A stretch of 64,000 nt of DNA from Parapedobacter sp035556095 (lineage in GTDB: Bacteria > Bacteroidota > Bacteroidia > Sphingobacteriales > Sphingobacteriaceae), in NCBI RefSeq assembly GCF_035556095.1, contig NZ_DATMFT010000021.1, positions 186,001-250,000 of the forward strand. Direction: 5' to 3'. Under the pieces are notes generated by a model that was given only the letters and a program-made list of their open reading frames with translations, was not told where the DNA came from and made no database searches. How positions within the stretch are numbered: the first letter of the stretch is position 1; each line of letters opens with the position of its first letter. Shown piece after piece: positions 1-7,856 of this stretch. The position numbers were made by a program, and so were the translations under genes.

Positions 1-1
1 T

Positions 2-352
2 GCTGTCGGTGTGGTCATCGGCGGGGCCTTTGGCAAAATCGTTACCTCTTTGGTCAATGATGTAATCATGCCCCCCATTGGTTACCTTACAGGAGGTATC
101 GATTTCTCGGAAATGAAGTATGTCATCCAACCCGCTGACGAAGCCAATGAGATCGCTGAAACAGCTATTAACTATGGCAATTTCATTAATGTGATTATTG
201 AATTCCTTATTATCGCATTTTGTATTTTTCTTGTCATTAAAGGTCTCAACGCACTGAAGCGGAAAGAAGAGGACGCTCCGGCAGCCCCACCTGAACCTTC
301 GAAAGAAGAGGTATTGCTTACCGAAATCAGAGACTTGTTAAAGTCAAAGTAG
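2..352 (+). CDS. mscL: Large-conductance mechanosensitive channel MscL (5' end cut by window)
   Basis: Homopentameric inner-membrane channel that opens under membrane tension and releases solutes during hypo-osmotic shock. The reading frame is open from the first bases of the window (residues AVGVVIGGAFGKIVTSLVND), matching the end of the first transmembrane helix; roughly the first 20 residues lie outside. The short periplasmic loop containing GGIDFSEM, the second membrane helix (about residues 60-85 of the visible part) and the charged C-terminal bundle ending in KEEVLLTEIRDLLKSK are all typical of the family. The gene is convergent with the ChaN-like gene and is followed by a GC-rich hairpin. 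The identification is secure; only the start is missing. Confidence 0.96.
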   Translation, partial: AVGVVIGGAFGKIVTSLVNDVIMPPIGYLTGGIDFSEMKYVIQPADEANEIAETAINYGNFINVIIEFLIIAFCIFLVIKGLNALKRKEEDAPAAPPEPSKEEVLLTEIRDLLKSK

Positions 353-364
353 TAAGGGATAAAT

Positions 365-391
365 AGGGGGGCGTACTGTAAGCGCCCCCTA
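365..391. terminator. GC-rich hairpin between convergent mscL and the ChaN-like gene
   Basis: Six G residues plus CG (366-373) pair with CG plus five C residues and a T (383-390) across a 9-nt loop, giving at least seven G-C pairs. It lies just after the mscL stop and overlaps the stop codon of the reverse-strand gene at 389, so it could terminate both. The flanks are only modestly A/T-rich with no long T-run, so terminator function is inferred from position and stem strength. Confidence 0.55.
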
Positions 392-1309
392 AAATGTCTT
401 GGGTATCACCGGATCCGTAAGGATAATAAAGTCTCCAAGATGGCTGAATGATTCCCAATCGGGTTCATTATAGCCGTTGTCGGGGAAACAAGAGATAGTA
501 ACAACGGAGGTTCGCCGTGACACATAGTTACGAAGCTGGGCTACCGTACCCAATCGCTCATCGCTATGGAACCGACCATTGAGATGTAGGACTTTCTGGA
601 TATTTTTCCCCTTGGAGAATCTACTGATGCGGTAAGCCATGGTAGCATCCCAGAGATTTTGGCTTTGATATATTTTTAGGCCACCCATGCTCTCATGGCC
701 GCCCATCAGCGCAGTAAACTTCTCATGGTAGCGGCCCGTCAACGTATCGATGGGTAAGGGAGCAAGCAAGTGCTTAGCTGATTTATCAAGCGCGTTCAAG
801 CTCTCCAGCCCCGACCGGGTAACACGATTCGTGTATCGGCTTGGCGCGTTGGCCGCTAACACGGGCAGCCCATTTTCCCTGGCGTATTCCACCATTGGGC
901 GGTAATCGGTATAATTATTCCACAATACCGCATCCTTGTTGAAGTTTCGTTCTGTTATGAGGCCTGATAGGTATTCGTCCAATACCAACTGGTCGTCACT
1001 CACGAGCATTTCCATTGAAAGCGCTACACCGGCGTAGCGCTCGTCCATTGCTTTCAGTAATTCAAATTGCAAAACATGAGCTATCGAGTCGTTATGCTCT
1101 TCCCCGAAAAATACGATATCGGCATGACCAATTGAAGCCGTCAATTCCGCGAATGTGATTTCCGCTTTTCTCTCCGTATCATAGATGATATATAGTGAGC
1201 GATCCGCTTGGGCATGTGTTGTGAATGTCCGAATAAATAACGCAGTGCAAATTACCGCGGCTTTCGTGATGTTCATGCCCCAAATATAACGCTTATATTT
1301 TTGTGTCAT
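389..1309 (-). CDS. ChaN-like (DUF399/Tiki-superfamily) exported protein
   Basis: Member of the ChaN/DUF399 haem-binding-uptake superfamily, related to the EreA/Tiki fold. Its substrate here is unknown. Visible features are an N-terminal hydrophobic signal sequence (KAAVICTALFIRTFTTHAQA), a core with VFFGEEHND near residue 67, SMEMLVSDDQ, and a later GRFHSDERLGT motif; the E/H-containing motifs are the usual metal or haem ligands of the fold. About 306 residues is normal. The start is uncertain: ATG at 1309 gives a longer n-region, while ATG at 1276 (MNITKAAVI) gives a compact signal peptide, but a -7-like TATATTTG at 1288-1281 would then leave almost no leader. The gene stands alone, facing away from rpmH. 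Confidence 0.8.
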   Translation of the reverse strand: MTQKYKRYIWGMNITKAAVICTALFIRTFTTHAQADRSLYIIYDTERKAEITFAELTASIGHADIVFFGEEHNDSIAHVLQFELLKAMDERYAGVALSMEMLVSDDQLVLDEYLSGLITERNFNKDAVLWNNYTDYRPMVEYARENGLPVLAANAPSRYTNRVTRSGLESLNALDKSAKHLLAPLPIDTLTGRYHEKFTALMGGHESMGGLKIYQSQNLWDATMAYRISRFSKGKNIQKVLHLNGRFHSDERLGTVAQLRNYVSRRTSVVTISCFPDNGYNEPDWESFSHLGDFIILTDPVIPKTF

Positions 1310-1376
1310 CTGCTTGCTGGTGTAGTCATCGATTTTCGGCTACGGTGAAGATAGGTGTAAAAATTAAGTGCATATA

Positions 1377-1408
1377 TTTGATAATTATCTGTTTTACCCG
1401 TACATTTG
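1377..1408 (+). promoter_or_regulatory. Promoter of rpmH-rnpA-yidD
   Basis: A textbook Bacteroidota promoter: TTTG (-33) at 1377-1380, a 20-bp spacer, and TACATTTG (-7 box, consensus TAnnTTTG) at 1401-1408. It lies about 44 bp before the rpmH start codon. Confidence 0.8.
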
Positions 1409-1451
1409 CACTTTCATTTTTGGCTAATAACAAAAAAAGATAGCAAGCGTC

Positions 1452-1610
1452 ATGAAGAGAACATTTCAGCCGTCGCAACGGAAAAGAAGGAATAAGCATG
1501 GGTTTAGGGAGCGCATGAGCTCTGCAAACGGCCGTCGCGTATTGGCATCAAGGCGGGCAAAAGGGCGGAGACGCCTTTCCGTATCAGACGAAGGCCGTCA
1601 CAAAGCCTAA
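1452..1610 (+). CDS. rpmH: 50S ribosomal protein L34
   Basis: Small 52-residue, extremely basic protein of the large ribosomal subunit. The reading frame begins MKRTFQPSQRKRRNKHGF and continues with the family hallmark (S/A)NGRRVLASRRAKGRRRL; the C-terminal extension SVSDEGRHKA is slightly longer than in E. coli. It is followed by rnpA and yidD in the conserved bacterial order rpmH-rnpA-yidD. A strong promoter lies at 1377-1408. Confidence 0.97.
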   Translation: MKRTFQPSQRKRRNKHGFRERMSSANGRRVLASRRAKGRRRLSVSDEGRHKA

Positions 1611-1644
1611 CCGTCGACATTGCCGGTGACCGCTCGCACCCGGG

Positions 1645-1669
1645 GCTCTCGACCGGATTCGGGGAGAGC
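1645..1669 (+). promoter_or_regulatory. Stem-loop in the rpmH-rnpA spacer
   Basis: GCTCTC (1645-1650) pairs with GAGAGC (1664-1669). The purine-rich GGGGAGAG segment nearest to the rnpA start codon (1679) lies in the 3' arm and loop edge, so the structure could limit ribosome access to rnpA. This regulatory role is inferred from position only. Confidence 0.35.
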
Positions 1670-1678
1670 TTATCAGCA

Positions 1679-2062
1679 ATGAAAAGAAAAACATTTTCGA
1701 AAGAAGAACGATTGTGTAGTAAAAGGTTGATAGATAGCCTTTTTCATGATGGTTCTTCTTTTTTAATTTACCCTTATCGTGTTGTATTTATGCGGGTTGA
1801 GGGGGCAGCGTGGCCTGCTCAGGTATTGTTGTCCGTATCCAAGCGTCGCTTTCGGCATGCAGTACATCGCAACTTATTGAAACGTCGCATGCGAGAATGC
1901 TATCGTCTGCAGAAAGATGAGTTGTTGTATCCTGCCGTTGAAGGTAGGCCGTATGGTTTAGCCATTGCGCTACAATACGTGGGTAACGAAGTGCTAGACT
2001 TTCCCTTGATGCGGGAGCGAATGGCCGATGTGTTGAAAAAGCTGCATGATCAAGTATTATGA
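1679..2062 (+). CDS. rnpA: Ribonuclease P protein component
   Basis: Basic protein subunit of RNase P, which assists the catalytic RNA in removing 5' leaders from pre-tRNA. It is 127 residues, normal for the family. The diagnostic basic helix HRNLLKRRMRECYR (about residues 60-73) corresponds to the RNR motif that contacts the RNA, and VSKRRFRHAVHRN precedes it. Starts at ATG 1679, 68 bp after rpmH; its TGA overlaps the yidD ATG (ATGA), implying translational coupling. Confidence 0.96.
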   Translation: MKRKTFSKEERLCSKRLIDSLFHDGSSFLIYPYRVVFMRVEGAAWPAQVLLSVSKRRFRHAVHRNLLKRRMRECYRLQKDELLYPAVEGRPYGLAIALQYVGNEVLDFPLMRERMADVLKKLHDQVL

Positions 2063-2313
2063 AGCTGCTCCGCTACATTTGGAATAACGTAATCAAAGTG
2101 GCGATATCGGCAATATTTCTCCTGTTAATCAGGGGCTATCAGGTGCTGCTTTCGCCGATGCTTGGGGCCTCCTGCCGCTACTCACCCACCTGTTCGCAGT
2201 ATGCTGTTGAAGCGATACGCAAATATGGCCCGTTCAAAGGTGGCTGGTTGGCCATCAAACGCATCGGTCGCTGTCATCCCTGGGGGGGGCACGGTCATGA
2301 CCCTGTGCCTTAG
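2059..2313 (+). CDS. yidD: Membrane protein insertion efficiency factor YidD
   Basis: Small membrane-associated protein that aids YidC-dependent insertion. The 84 residues hold one hydrophobic segment (about 12-35) followed by the family signature: LLSPMLGASCRYSPTCSQY and GRCHPWGGHGHDPVP, with the three conserved cysteines. It overlaps rnpA by 4 bp, the usual arrangement. YidC itself is not in the window, which is common in Bacteroidota. Confidence 0.96.
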   Translation: MKLLRYIWNNVIKVAISAIFLLLIRGYQVLLSPMLGASCRYSPTCSQYAVEAIRKYGPFKGGWLAIKRIGRCHPWGGHGHDPVP

Positions 2314-2343
2314 ATGCTTGCCTTAACCACCGATAAAAATCAT

Positions 2344-2351
2344 TAACTTTG
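2344..2351 (+). promoter_or_regulatory. -7 promoter box of tsaB
   Basis: TAACTTTG matches TAnnTTTG. Because an upstream TTG start for tsaB (2349) would lie inside this box, the box supports initiation at ATG 2361. Confidence 0.55.
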
Positions 2352-2360
2352 CTTTCCGTT

Positions 2361-3059
2361 ATGTCCACCCATTACATCCTACAAATCGAAACCGCGACCC
2401 AGGTGTGCTCAGCTGCTCTGTCGGCCAATGGCGAGACAATAGCTTGCATCGATGTGGATGAGCCGAATGTACATGCTTCCCGACTCACGCTTTTGATCGA
2501 TGAGCTCTTGCGGCGAACAGGACTTTCTTTTGGTGATCTTTCAGCCGTGGCCATCAGCAAGGGGCCGGGGTCTTATACGGGGTTGCGTATAGGTGTTTCC
2601 ACCGCCAAGGGCTTATGCTACGCTACCGGGCTACCGCTTATTGGTGTCGATACGCTGGCGGGAATGGCGACGGGCTTCGCCGCCGACAATCCGGTGGACG
2701 GTAATACCCTGTTGTGTCCTATGGTAGATGCGCGTCGGATGGAAGTGTATACTGCCGTTTTTGACAGTCATCTGAAACTCATTACACCTGCTGCTGCGGT
2801 GATTGTAGACCCTCGGTCGTTTGAATACCTTGGGAGCAGCCAGTCCATGGTTCTTTTTGGAAGCGGCGCGGATAAGCTGGCGGCGTTGTTTGCGGCCGAA
2901 AAGCACATTGAAGTAATAGCCGGTTTCAAAAACTCGGCCAGCTACCTAAGCCGGCTGGCCAATCACGCGTACCGCGAGGAGCGTTTTGAAGATGTCGCTT
3001 ATTTCGAACCCTTTTACCTCAAAGATTTCATAGCAACTACGCCAAAACAACGGGCGTGA
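2361..3059 (+). CDS. tsaB: tRNA threonylcarbamoyladenosine complex subunit TsaB
   Basis: Non-catalytic partner of TsaD in making the N6-threonylcarbamoyl modification at A37 of ANN-decoding tRNAs. The actin-like ATPase fold is seen in YILQIETATQVCSAAL at the N-terminus and in the hallmark SKGPGSYTGLRIGVSTAKGL (about residues 66-85). The 232 residues fit the family. ATG 2361 is preferred over an upstream TTG at 2349. It is convergent with corA, with 3 bp between the stops. Confidence 0.95.
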   Translation: MSTHYILQIETATQVCSAALSANGETIACIDVDEPNVHASRLTLLIDELLRRTGLSFGDLSAVAISKGPGSYTGLRIGVSTAKGLCYATGLPLIGVDTLAGMATGFAADNPVDGNTLLCPMVDARRMEVYTAVFDSHLKLITPAAAVIVDPRSFEYLGSSQSMVLFGSGADKLAALFAAEKHIEVIAGFKNSASYLSRLANHAYREERFEDVAYFEPFYLKDFIATTPKQRA

Positions 3060-3062
3060 TCG

Positions 3063-3965
3063 TCATAACCATCCTTTACGTTTAAACCAGAAATAGATAC
3101 CCACCGAAATGCCTACCATGAGTAACATCACCGCTGGATACCCATAAGGCCAGCTCAGTTCAGGCATGAACTTGAAATTCATTCCGTAAATGCCTACGAT
3201 AAACGTAAGTGGCATAAAGAATACCGAAAAAACGGTCAGTACCCGCATCGTCTCATTGGTGCGCTGTGAGGCAATTGAGAAGTAGATGGATAGCAACTGT
3301 GCGGTGTTTTCCGATAGGTTGTCAAAAAGTGTCTGCGTACGGATATACAGGTCGCGCAAATCGCGGGTATAGACATCACTGCGTTCCTTCGAATCAATGT
3401 TGTCTATAATTTCATACGAGAGAAGCATCAGTCTGCGAATTACGTCGATCTTACGTTTCACGAAATACAACCCCCGGAGGATCGGTGACTTTCGTTGCCG
3501 CAAAAATACCCGCTCTTCGTAATAGTCCAATGATTCGGAGAGCCTAATACCCGGCTGCTCGAATGTCAGGATCGATTCGCGAATCAATGAATTGAGGAGG
3601 TGGAATGTCGAATTGCATCTACCCGTGTCAATACGTTTGGCTTTAACCAAATCGATCAAATCGCCTTCGGCTCGGTGAACGGTAATCAGGTGGTTTTCGG
3701 TGAAAAAAATAGATACCTTGTTGGTTAGTTCTTGTATGGTGTCGGCCTCGTGGCCATGATCGGCGGCAAACACCCTCAAAATCACAAACGTGTAATTGTC
3801 AAATAGCTCGTATTTGGGCAGATGGTCGGGTTGCATGCAGTCCTTAATCGATGCCTCGTGTAAGGCATACGTTTCAGCCACCTGCTTGATTTCGTCATTG
3901 TTCGGAGCGGAAAGATCCACCCAGTCGAATCCATTTTTGTTTTTTGACGCCAGCAACCGAATCAT
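3063..3965 (-). CDS. corA: CorA-family Mg2+/Co2+ transporter
   Basis: Divalent-cation channel of the inner membrane, functioning as a pentamer. The long soluble N-terminal domain carries family segments such as HDL-type YALHEASIKDCMQPDHLPKYE. Two C-terminal membrane helices follow, the first ending with the signature YGMNF (around residue 260) and the second ending in a short basic tail, FWFKRKGWL. About 300 residues is typical. The start is taken at ATG 3965, preceded by GACGAGAG; a longer TTG-started form (3977) is possible. It lies 18 bp downstream of the OmpH-like gene and is probably cotranscribed with it. Confidence 0.94.
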   Translation of the reverse strand: MIRLLASKNKNGFDWVDLSAPNNDEIKQVAETYALHEASIKDCMQPDHLPKYELFDNYTFVILRVFAADHGHEADTIQELTNKVSIFFTENHLITVHRAEGDLIDLVKAKRIDTGRCNSTFHLLNSLIRESILTFEQPGIRLSESLDYYEERVFLRQRKSPILRGLYFVKRKIDVIRRLMLLSYEIIDNIDSKERSDVYTRDLRDLYIRTQTLFDNLSENTAQLLSIYFSIASQRTNETMRVLTVFSVFFMPLTFIVGIYGMNFKFMPELSWPYGYPAVMLLMVGISVGIYFWFKRKGWL

Positions 3966-3983
3966 GGCTCTCGTCAAAAACCG

Positions 3984-4580
3984 CTATTTTTTATCTTTAG
4001 CATATTCCGCATTCAGTGCCGTCAGCACCTCATTGGTGATTTCGAGGCTTTCGTCTGCGTATAGTACACCCGGACTGGCCGCCGAATAAGTAAGCACGAA
4101 CTTAAATCCGTTTTCTTTAGCGTGTTTTTTCAAGTATTCGGTAATCCGTCCATACAGTTTTTCATTTTCCGAAGCTTCCTCCTGCGCAAATGATGTACTC
4201 GCATTTTGGTTGTGGCGGGCGAGTTCATCTTGTTTACGGGCAAGGCGCTCCTCGGTAGTTTGCCTATCGGATGCGCTCATCGTAGGTGCTTTCTGCTGAT
4301 AGTCGGCCACCTCACGCTGGAATGCGTTGCTGCGTGACTGGAGATCCGCTTGGGCCTTCTTTGCCTTTTCCTCTAATTTGGTTCTTATATCTTTGAAATA
4401 TTCGTATTTCTCGAGCAACGTATCCACGTTTACATAGACAATCTTTTCCGTGCTTGTCTGTGTGGAGTCACCCACCGACGAAACCGAAGCAGGAGTCGAT
4501 CCTTGCTGATTACACGACACTACCGCCGCTACTAACACCCCTATCCCAGCTTTTGCAATCCATGCGAATGCTTTGTTCAT
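3984..4580 (-). CDS. OmpH/Skp-like periplasmic lipoprotein
   Basis: Skp/OmpH-family protein, a class of periplasmic holdase chaperones for outer-membrane proteins. It has a hydrophobic N-terminus ending in VVSC (lipobox-like, Cys about residue 23), a low-complexity Ser/Thr linker, then KIVYVNVDTLLEKYEYF, the usual OmpH opening. A long charged coiled coil follows (about residues 60-140) and then a beta-forming C-terminus (FKFVLTYSAASPGVLYADE). The 198 residues fit the family. Chaperone function is inferred from the family; lipid attachment is predicted from the cysteine. Its promoter diverges from that of gyrB. Confidence 0.88.
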   Translation of the reverse strand: MNKAFAWIAKAGIGVLVAAVVSCNQQGSTPASVSSVGDSTQTSTEKIVYVNVDTLLEKYEYFKDIRTKLEEKAKKAQADLQSRSNAFQREVADYQQKAPTMSASDRQTTEERLARKQDELARHNQNASTSFAQEEASENEKLYGRITEYLKKHAKENGFKFVLTYSAASPGVLYADESLEITNEVLTALNAEYAKDKK

Positions 4581-4610
4581 AGTTTTCTAATTTTTTGTTC
4601 AATCAAAGCG

Positions 4611-4618
4611 CAAACCTA
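4611..4618 (-). promoter_or_regulatory. -7 promoter box of the OmpH-like gene
   Basis: On the reverse strand TAGGTTTG (written CAAACCTA on the plus strand) lies about 31 bp before the start codon, within the 124-bp divergent region shared with gyrB. Confidence 0.5.
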
Positions 4619-4674
4619 AGATAAAAAATCGATATTTCCGTATTCCTTCCCGCTCTTATGTGGTACTTTTTTCG

Positions 4675-4682
4675 TATCTTTG
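4675..4682 (+). promoter_or_regulatory. -7 promoter box of gyrB
   Basis: TATCTTTG, a perfect TAnnTTTG box, 22 bp before the gyrB ATG at 4705. It supports that start over the in-frame upstream start at 4660, which would lie above the promoter. Confidence 0.6.
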
Positions 4683-4704
4683 GGCGACGAATTCAAAAAC
4701 GATA

Positions 4705-6663
4705 ATGAGCGAAGAAAACAAGCAAAATTCAACGTATTCCGCAGATAATATTCAGGTATTGGAAGGATTGGAGGCCGTTCGTAAGCGGCCTTCCATGTAT
4801 ATTGGCGATACCGGCGTTAAAGGTCTTCATCACCTGGTGTACGAAGTGGTGGATAACTCCATTGACGAAGCCGTGGCTGGTTACTGCGACGATATCCAGG
4901 TCATTATCCACAAAGACAATTCCATTACGGTAGCAGACAATGGCCGGGGGATTCCAACCGGTATCAACAAAAAGGAAAATAAATCGGCACTCGAACTGGT
5001 CATGACCGTCCTGCATGCCGGTGGTAAATTTGATAAAGACACGTACAAGGTGTCGGGAGGGCTCCACGGTGTGGGTGTGTCTTGCGTGAATGCACTGTCT
5101 ACAGTATTGACTGCCGAGATTCACCGTGATGGGAAAATATTCACCCAAGAATACCGGCAGGGAAAGCCGCAATTTGATGTGAAAGTCATCGGCGAAAGCG
5201 ACCGTACGGGTACGACGGTCACGTTCCTCCCCGACCCTGAAATCTTTACTACCACAACGGTATACAACTACGACACACTGGCCAGCCGGTTGCGTGAGTT
5301 GGCATTCCTCAACAAGGGGATAAGGCTTTCCCTGCTCGATGAGCGCGAAGATCTGGAAGACGGCGCCCTGCGGCAAGAGACATTTTTTTCCGAAGGTGGG
5401 TTAAAAGAGTTTGTTCGGTTTCTGGATGGTACGCGCCAGCCACTCATCCCGGATCCTATCCATGTAGAAGGCATCAAACAGGGGATTCCGGTTGAACTTG
5501 CCCTACAATATAACGAGACCTATTCGGAAAACGTTCATTCGTACGTCAACAACATCAATACCATTGAAGGCGGCACCCATGTGGCCGGTTTCCGCCGCGG
5601 ACTTACCCGTACCCTGAAAGCGTATGCCGATAAGTCGGGCCTGCTCAAGAACATGAAAGTGGAAATCACAGGTGACGACTTCCGGGAAGGGCTTACCGCC
5701 GTCATTTCGGTGAAGGTAGCCGAGCCTCAGTTTGAAGGGCAGACTAAAACCAAGCTGGGCAATAGCGAAGTGATGGGAGCCGTGGATGTGGCCGTGGGGG
5801 AGATACTGAACAACTATTTGGAAGAAAATCCAAAAGAAGCCAAAACCATCGTGCAGAAGGTAATCGTAGCCGCTCAGGCGCGCGCCGCAGCCCGTAAAGC
5901 CCGGGACCTTGTACAACGCAAAAACGTGATGGGCGGCAGCGGCCTGCCCGGTAAACTAGCCGACTGCTCCAATAACGACCCTGCCAAATGTGAAATATAC
6001 CTCGTGGAAGGGGATTCGGCGGGAGGCACAGCCAAACAGGGACGCGATCGTGAGTTCCAGGCCATTTTACCGTTGCGCGGTAAAATCCTTAACGTGGAAA
6101 AAGCGATGGAGCACAAAATCTATGAAAACGAGGAAATCAAGAACATGTTTACGGCTTTGGGTGTGAGTGTGGGTACCGAAGACGATGCTAAAGCGCTGAA
6201 CCTCGACAAACTCCGTTATCATCGGGTAATCATCATGACGGATGCCGACGTGGATGGATCGCACATCACTACATTGATCCTTACGTTCTATTTCCGGTAT
6301 ATGAAAGAATTGATCGAAAACGGATATGTCTATATTGCCACGCCACCACTTTACCTTGTAAAGAAAGGGAAGGAACAGGAATATGCCTGGAACGAAGACC
6401 AGCGGGACGCGGCCATACAGCGCCTTAAGGGGGCGGGCAAGGAAGATAGCGTGCATGTACAGCGGTATAAAGGTCTTGGCGAAATGAATGCCGAGCAGTT
6501 GTGGGATACCACCATGAATCCCGAAACCCGGACGCTACGGCAAGTGACCATCGAGAACGCCGCAGAATGCGACCGGATTTTCTCCATGCTTATGGGCGAT
6601 GAAGTGGCCCCACGGCGTGAATTCATCGAACGGAATGCGAAATACGCTAAGATTGACACATAG
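4705..6663 (+). CDS. gyrB: DNA gyrase subunit B
   Basis: ATPase subunit of DNA gyrase, which introduces negative supercoils. In order: GHKL ATPase domain with VRKRPSMYIGDTG, EVVDNSIDEA and VADNGRGIPTG (within the first 90 residues) and GGLHGVGVSCVNALS; transducer domain with TKTKLGNSEV; TOPRIM domain with EIYLVEGDSAGG, RGKILNVEKA and TDADVDGSHI; C-terminal QRYKGLGEMNAEQLWDTTMNP. The 652 residues are the short, complete form usual in Bacteroidota. The start MSEENKQ at 4705 is chosen because a promoter box lies between it and the upstream in-frame start. It ends 1 bp before the convergent AraC gene. Confidence 0.98.
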   Translation: MSEENKQNSTYSADNIQVLEGLEAVRKRPSMYIGDTGVKGLHHLVYEVVDNSIDEAVAGYCDDIQVIIHKDNSITVADNGRGIPTGINKKENKSALELVMTVLHAGGKFDKDTYKVSGGLHGVGVSCVNALSTVLTAEIHRDGKIFTQEYRQGKPQFDVKVIGESDRTGTTVTFLPDPEIFTTTTVYNYDTLASRLRELAFLNKGIRLSLLDEREDLEDGALRQETFFSEGGLKEFVRFLDGTRQPLIPDPIHVEGIKQGIPVELALQYNETYSENVHSYVNNINTIEGGTHVAGFRRGLTRTLKAYADKSGLLKNMKVEITGDDFREGLTAVISVKVAEPQFEGQTKTKLGNSEVMGAVDVAVGEILNNYLEENPKEAKTIVQKVIVAAQARAAARKARDLVQRKNVMGGSGLPGKLADCSNNDPAKCEIYLVEGDSAGGTAKQGRDREFQAILPLRGKILNVEKAMEHKIYENEEIKNMFTALGVSVGTEDDAKALNLDKLRYHRVIIMTDADVDGSHITTLILTFYFRYMKELIENGYVYIATPPLYLVKKGKEQEYAWNEDQRDAAIQRLKGAGKEDSVHVQRYKGLGEMNAEQLWDTTMNPETRTLRQVTIENAAECDRIFSMLMGDEVAPRREFIERNAKYAKIDT

Positions 6664-6664
6664 G

Positions 6665-7552
6665 CTAAAAGCCGACGGCCACCTTGCTGTTGAGGTACTT
6701 TTTCTTATATTCTAATGGCGTCATATCGGTTATTTTCTTGAAGTGCCGGTAGAAGTTGGAAACGTTGTTGAAGCCACATTCGAAACAAATCACCTCAGTG
6801 GGTAAGATATCCTCTACAAGCAGCCTACATGCATGGCTAATGCGTATTTCAATCAGGAAATCATAAAACGTCTTCTTGGTCATCAGTTTGAAGTACCGGC
6901 AAAACGACGTGACACTGAGGTTGGCGATAGCGGCAATCTCCTCCAAACTGATTTCCTTTTTATAATTGCTTAAGGTATATGTGCAAACTTTGTTGATGCG
7001 CACAGCATCGACTTCATTTGGTTTGAAAAATGCATGGGCTGAAGTGATTGTTTGGTATTCGTCCGTTTCGGCCATCGTTTTGAGGATAGACAACAATATA
7101 ATCAGCCGTTCCATATCGGTGGCTTGGGTGGCCTTGTACATCAGTTCCACTAGTCTCGCCCGGCTTCTTCCCGTAAACTTCATTCCTTTTCGTGCGTTTT
7201 CGAATAGTTTAGGTAACAGGTACATCTCAGGAAGGTTCATGAAATCCCGACCCATACAATCCGGTAGAAATTGGATGACGATTGCTTCCACTTTCCGTGT
7301 GGGGTGGTCTTGATAATATTCTTCATTGCACTGCCACATGTGCGGCAGGGTGCTGCCCAGTAAAACGACTTCCCCGGTCGAGAAGTTGCCGATGTTATCA
7401 CCAATAAACCGTACGCCCTTGCCTTGAATAACGTGGTGAAGTTCCAATTCCGGATGGTAATGCCAAAGCGATCCGAAATTGGACTGTACATCGTGTCTCG
7501 CACTGAAGGAGGCTTGGATTTGGGTGGGTACTTTGTGGAAAAGTGGTTTCAT
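6665..7552 (-). CDS. AraC-family transcriptional regulator, candidate controller of the adjacent catabolic locus
   Basis: Cupin-plus-AraC regulator of 295 residues. The N-terminal effector-binding cupin carries WHYHPELELHHVIQGKG and STLPHMWQCNEEYY (about residues 30-85). The C-terminal part has two helix-turn-helix motifs: ISLEEIAAIANLSVTSFCRY, and ECGFNNVSNFYRHFKK followed by TPLEYKKKYL. Such proteins usually activate sugar-utilisation genes in response to a small molecule. It is transcribed divergently from the symporter at 7857 and is the only regulator within the accessory locus, so it is the natural candidate to bind the 30-bp motif found at 7763, 10681 and 15793. That link is inference; the inducer is unknown. 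Confidence 0.93.
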   Translation of the reverse strand: MKPLFHKVPTQIQASFSARHDVQSNFGSLWHYHPELELHHVIQGKGVRFIGDNIGNFSTGEVVLLGSTLPHMWQCNEEYYQDHPTRKVEAIVIQFLPDCMGRDFMNLPEMYLLPKLFENARKGMKFTGRSRARLVELMYKATQATDMERLIILLSILKTMAETDEYQTITSAHAFFKPNEVDAVRINKVCTYTLSNYKKEISLEEIAAIANLSVTSFCRYFKLMTKKTFYDFLIEIRISHACRLLVEDILPTEVICFECGFNNVSNFYRHFKKITDMTPLEYKKKYLNSKVAVGF

Positions 7553-7762
7553 AATTCATATTCATTGGTTTTCTTTTATTAAAGTACGAAAGAAGAACAG
7601 GGTTATAATAGTCTTGTCCGTTATGAATATCGTTCCATCCCTTTTAATGTGTACTAACATACGAAATTGGAATTCGACATGCAAACGAATGATAATATTG
7701 TACAATAACAAGGTAATAAATTCCAATGGTGACTCCGCTCGGGAGTTAATGACGGATAAGTC

Positions 7763-7792
7763 AATATCCTATAATCAGCGGCAAAAATAGTA
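7763..7792 (+). promoter_or_regulatory. Candidate activator site A (symporter promoter)
   Basis: First copy of a motif shared by three promoters. It begins AATATCCTATAAT and continues after three variable bases with CGGCAAAAATAGTA. Its first base is 54 bp upstream of the -7 box, the same distance as in copies B (10681) and C (15793). Confidence 0.65.
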
Positions 7793-7816
7793 GAGCGAGT
7801 TCTCAGATACAGCAGT

Positions 7817-7824
7817 TATCTTTG
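7817..7824 (+). promoter_or_regulatory. -7 promoter box of the symporter gene
   Basis: TATCTTTG (TAnnTTTG), 32 bp before the ATG at 7857. No TTG-like -33 element is seen 19-23 bp upstream, as expected for an activator-dependent promoter. Confidence 0.65.
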
Positions 7825-7856
7825 CTTCTTAATTGCAGTAGCCAAAATAAATCCAG

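Larger units (their letters stand above)
7553..7856. other. Divergent regulatory region between the AraC gene and the symporter
   Basis: About 300 bp without a credible gene. It holds a 14-bp block ATGATAATATTGTA (7689-7702) that recurs before the gene at 27218 and includes part of the palindrome ATTGTACAAT (7697-7706), a small inverted repeat ACTCC/GGAGT (7731-7746), the 30-bp candidate operator (7763-7792) and the -7 box (7817-7824) for the symporter. Confidence 0.6.

Noticed and set aside
4729..6659. Several long reverse-strand open frames inside gyrB
   Set aside because: They lie opposite a complete, well-conserved gyrB and have no recognisable protein motifs; they are shadows of its codon pattern.
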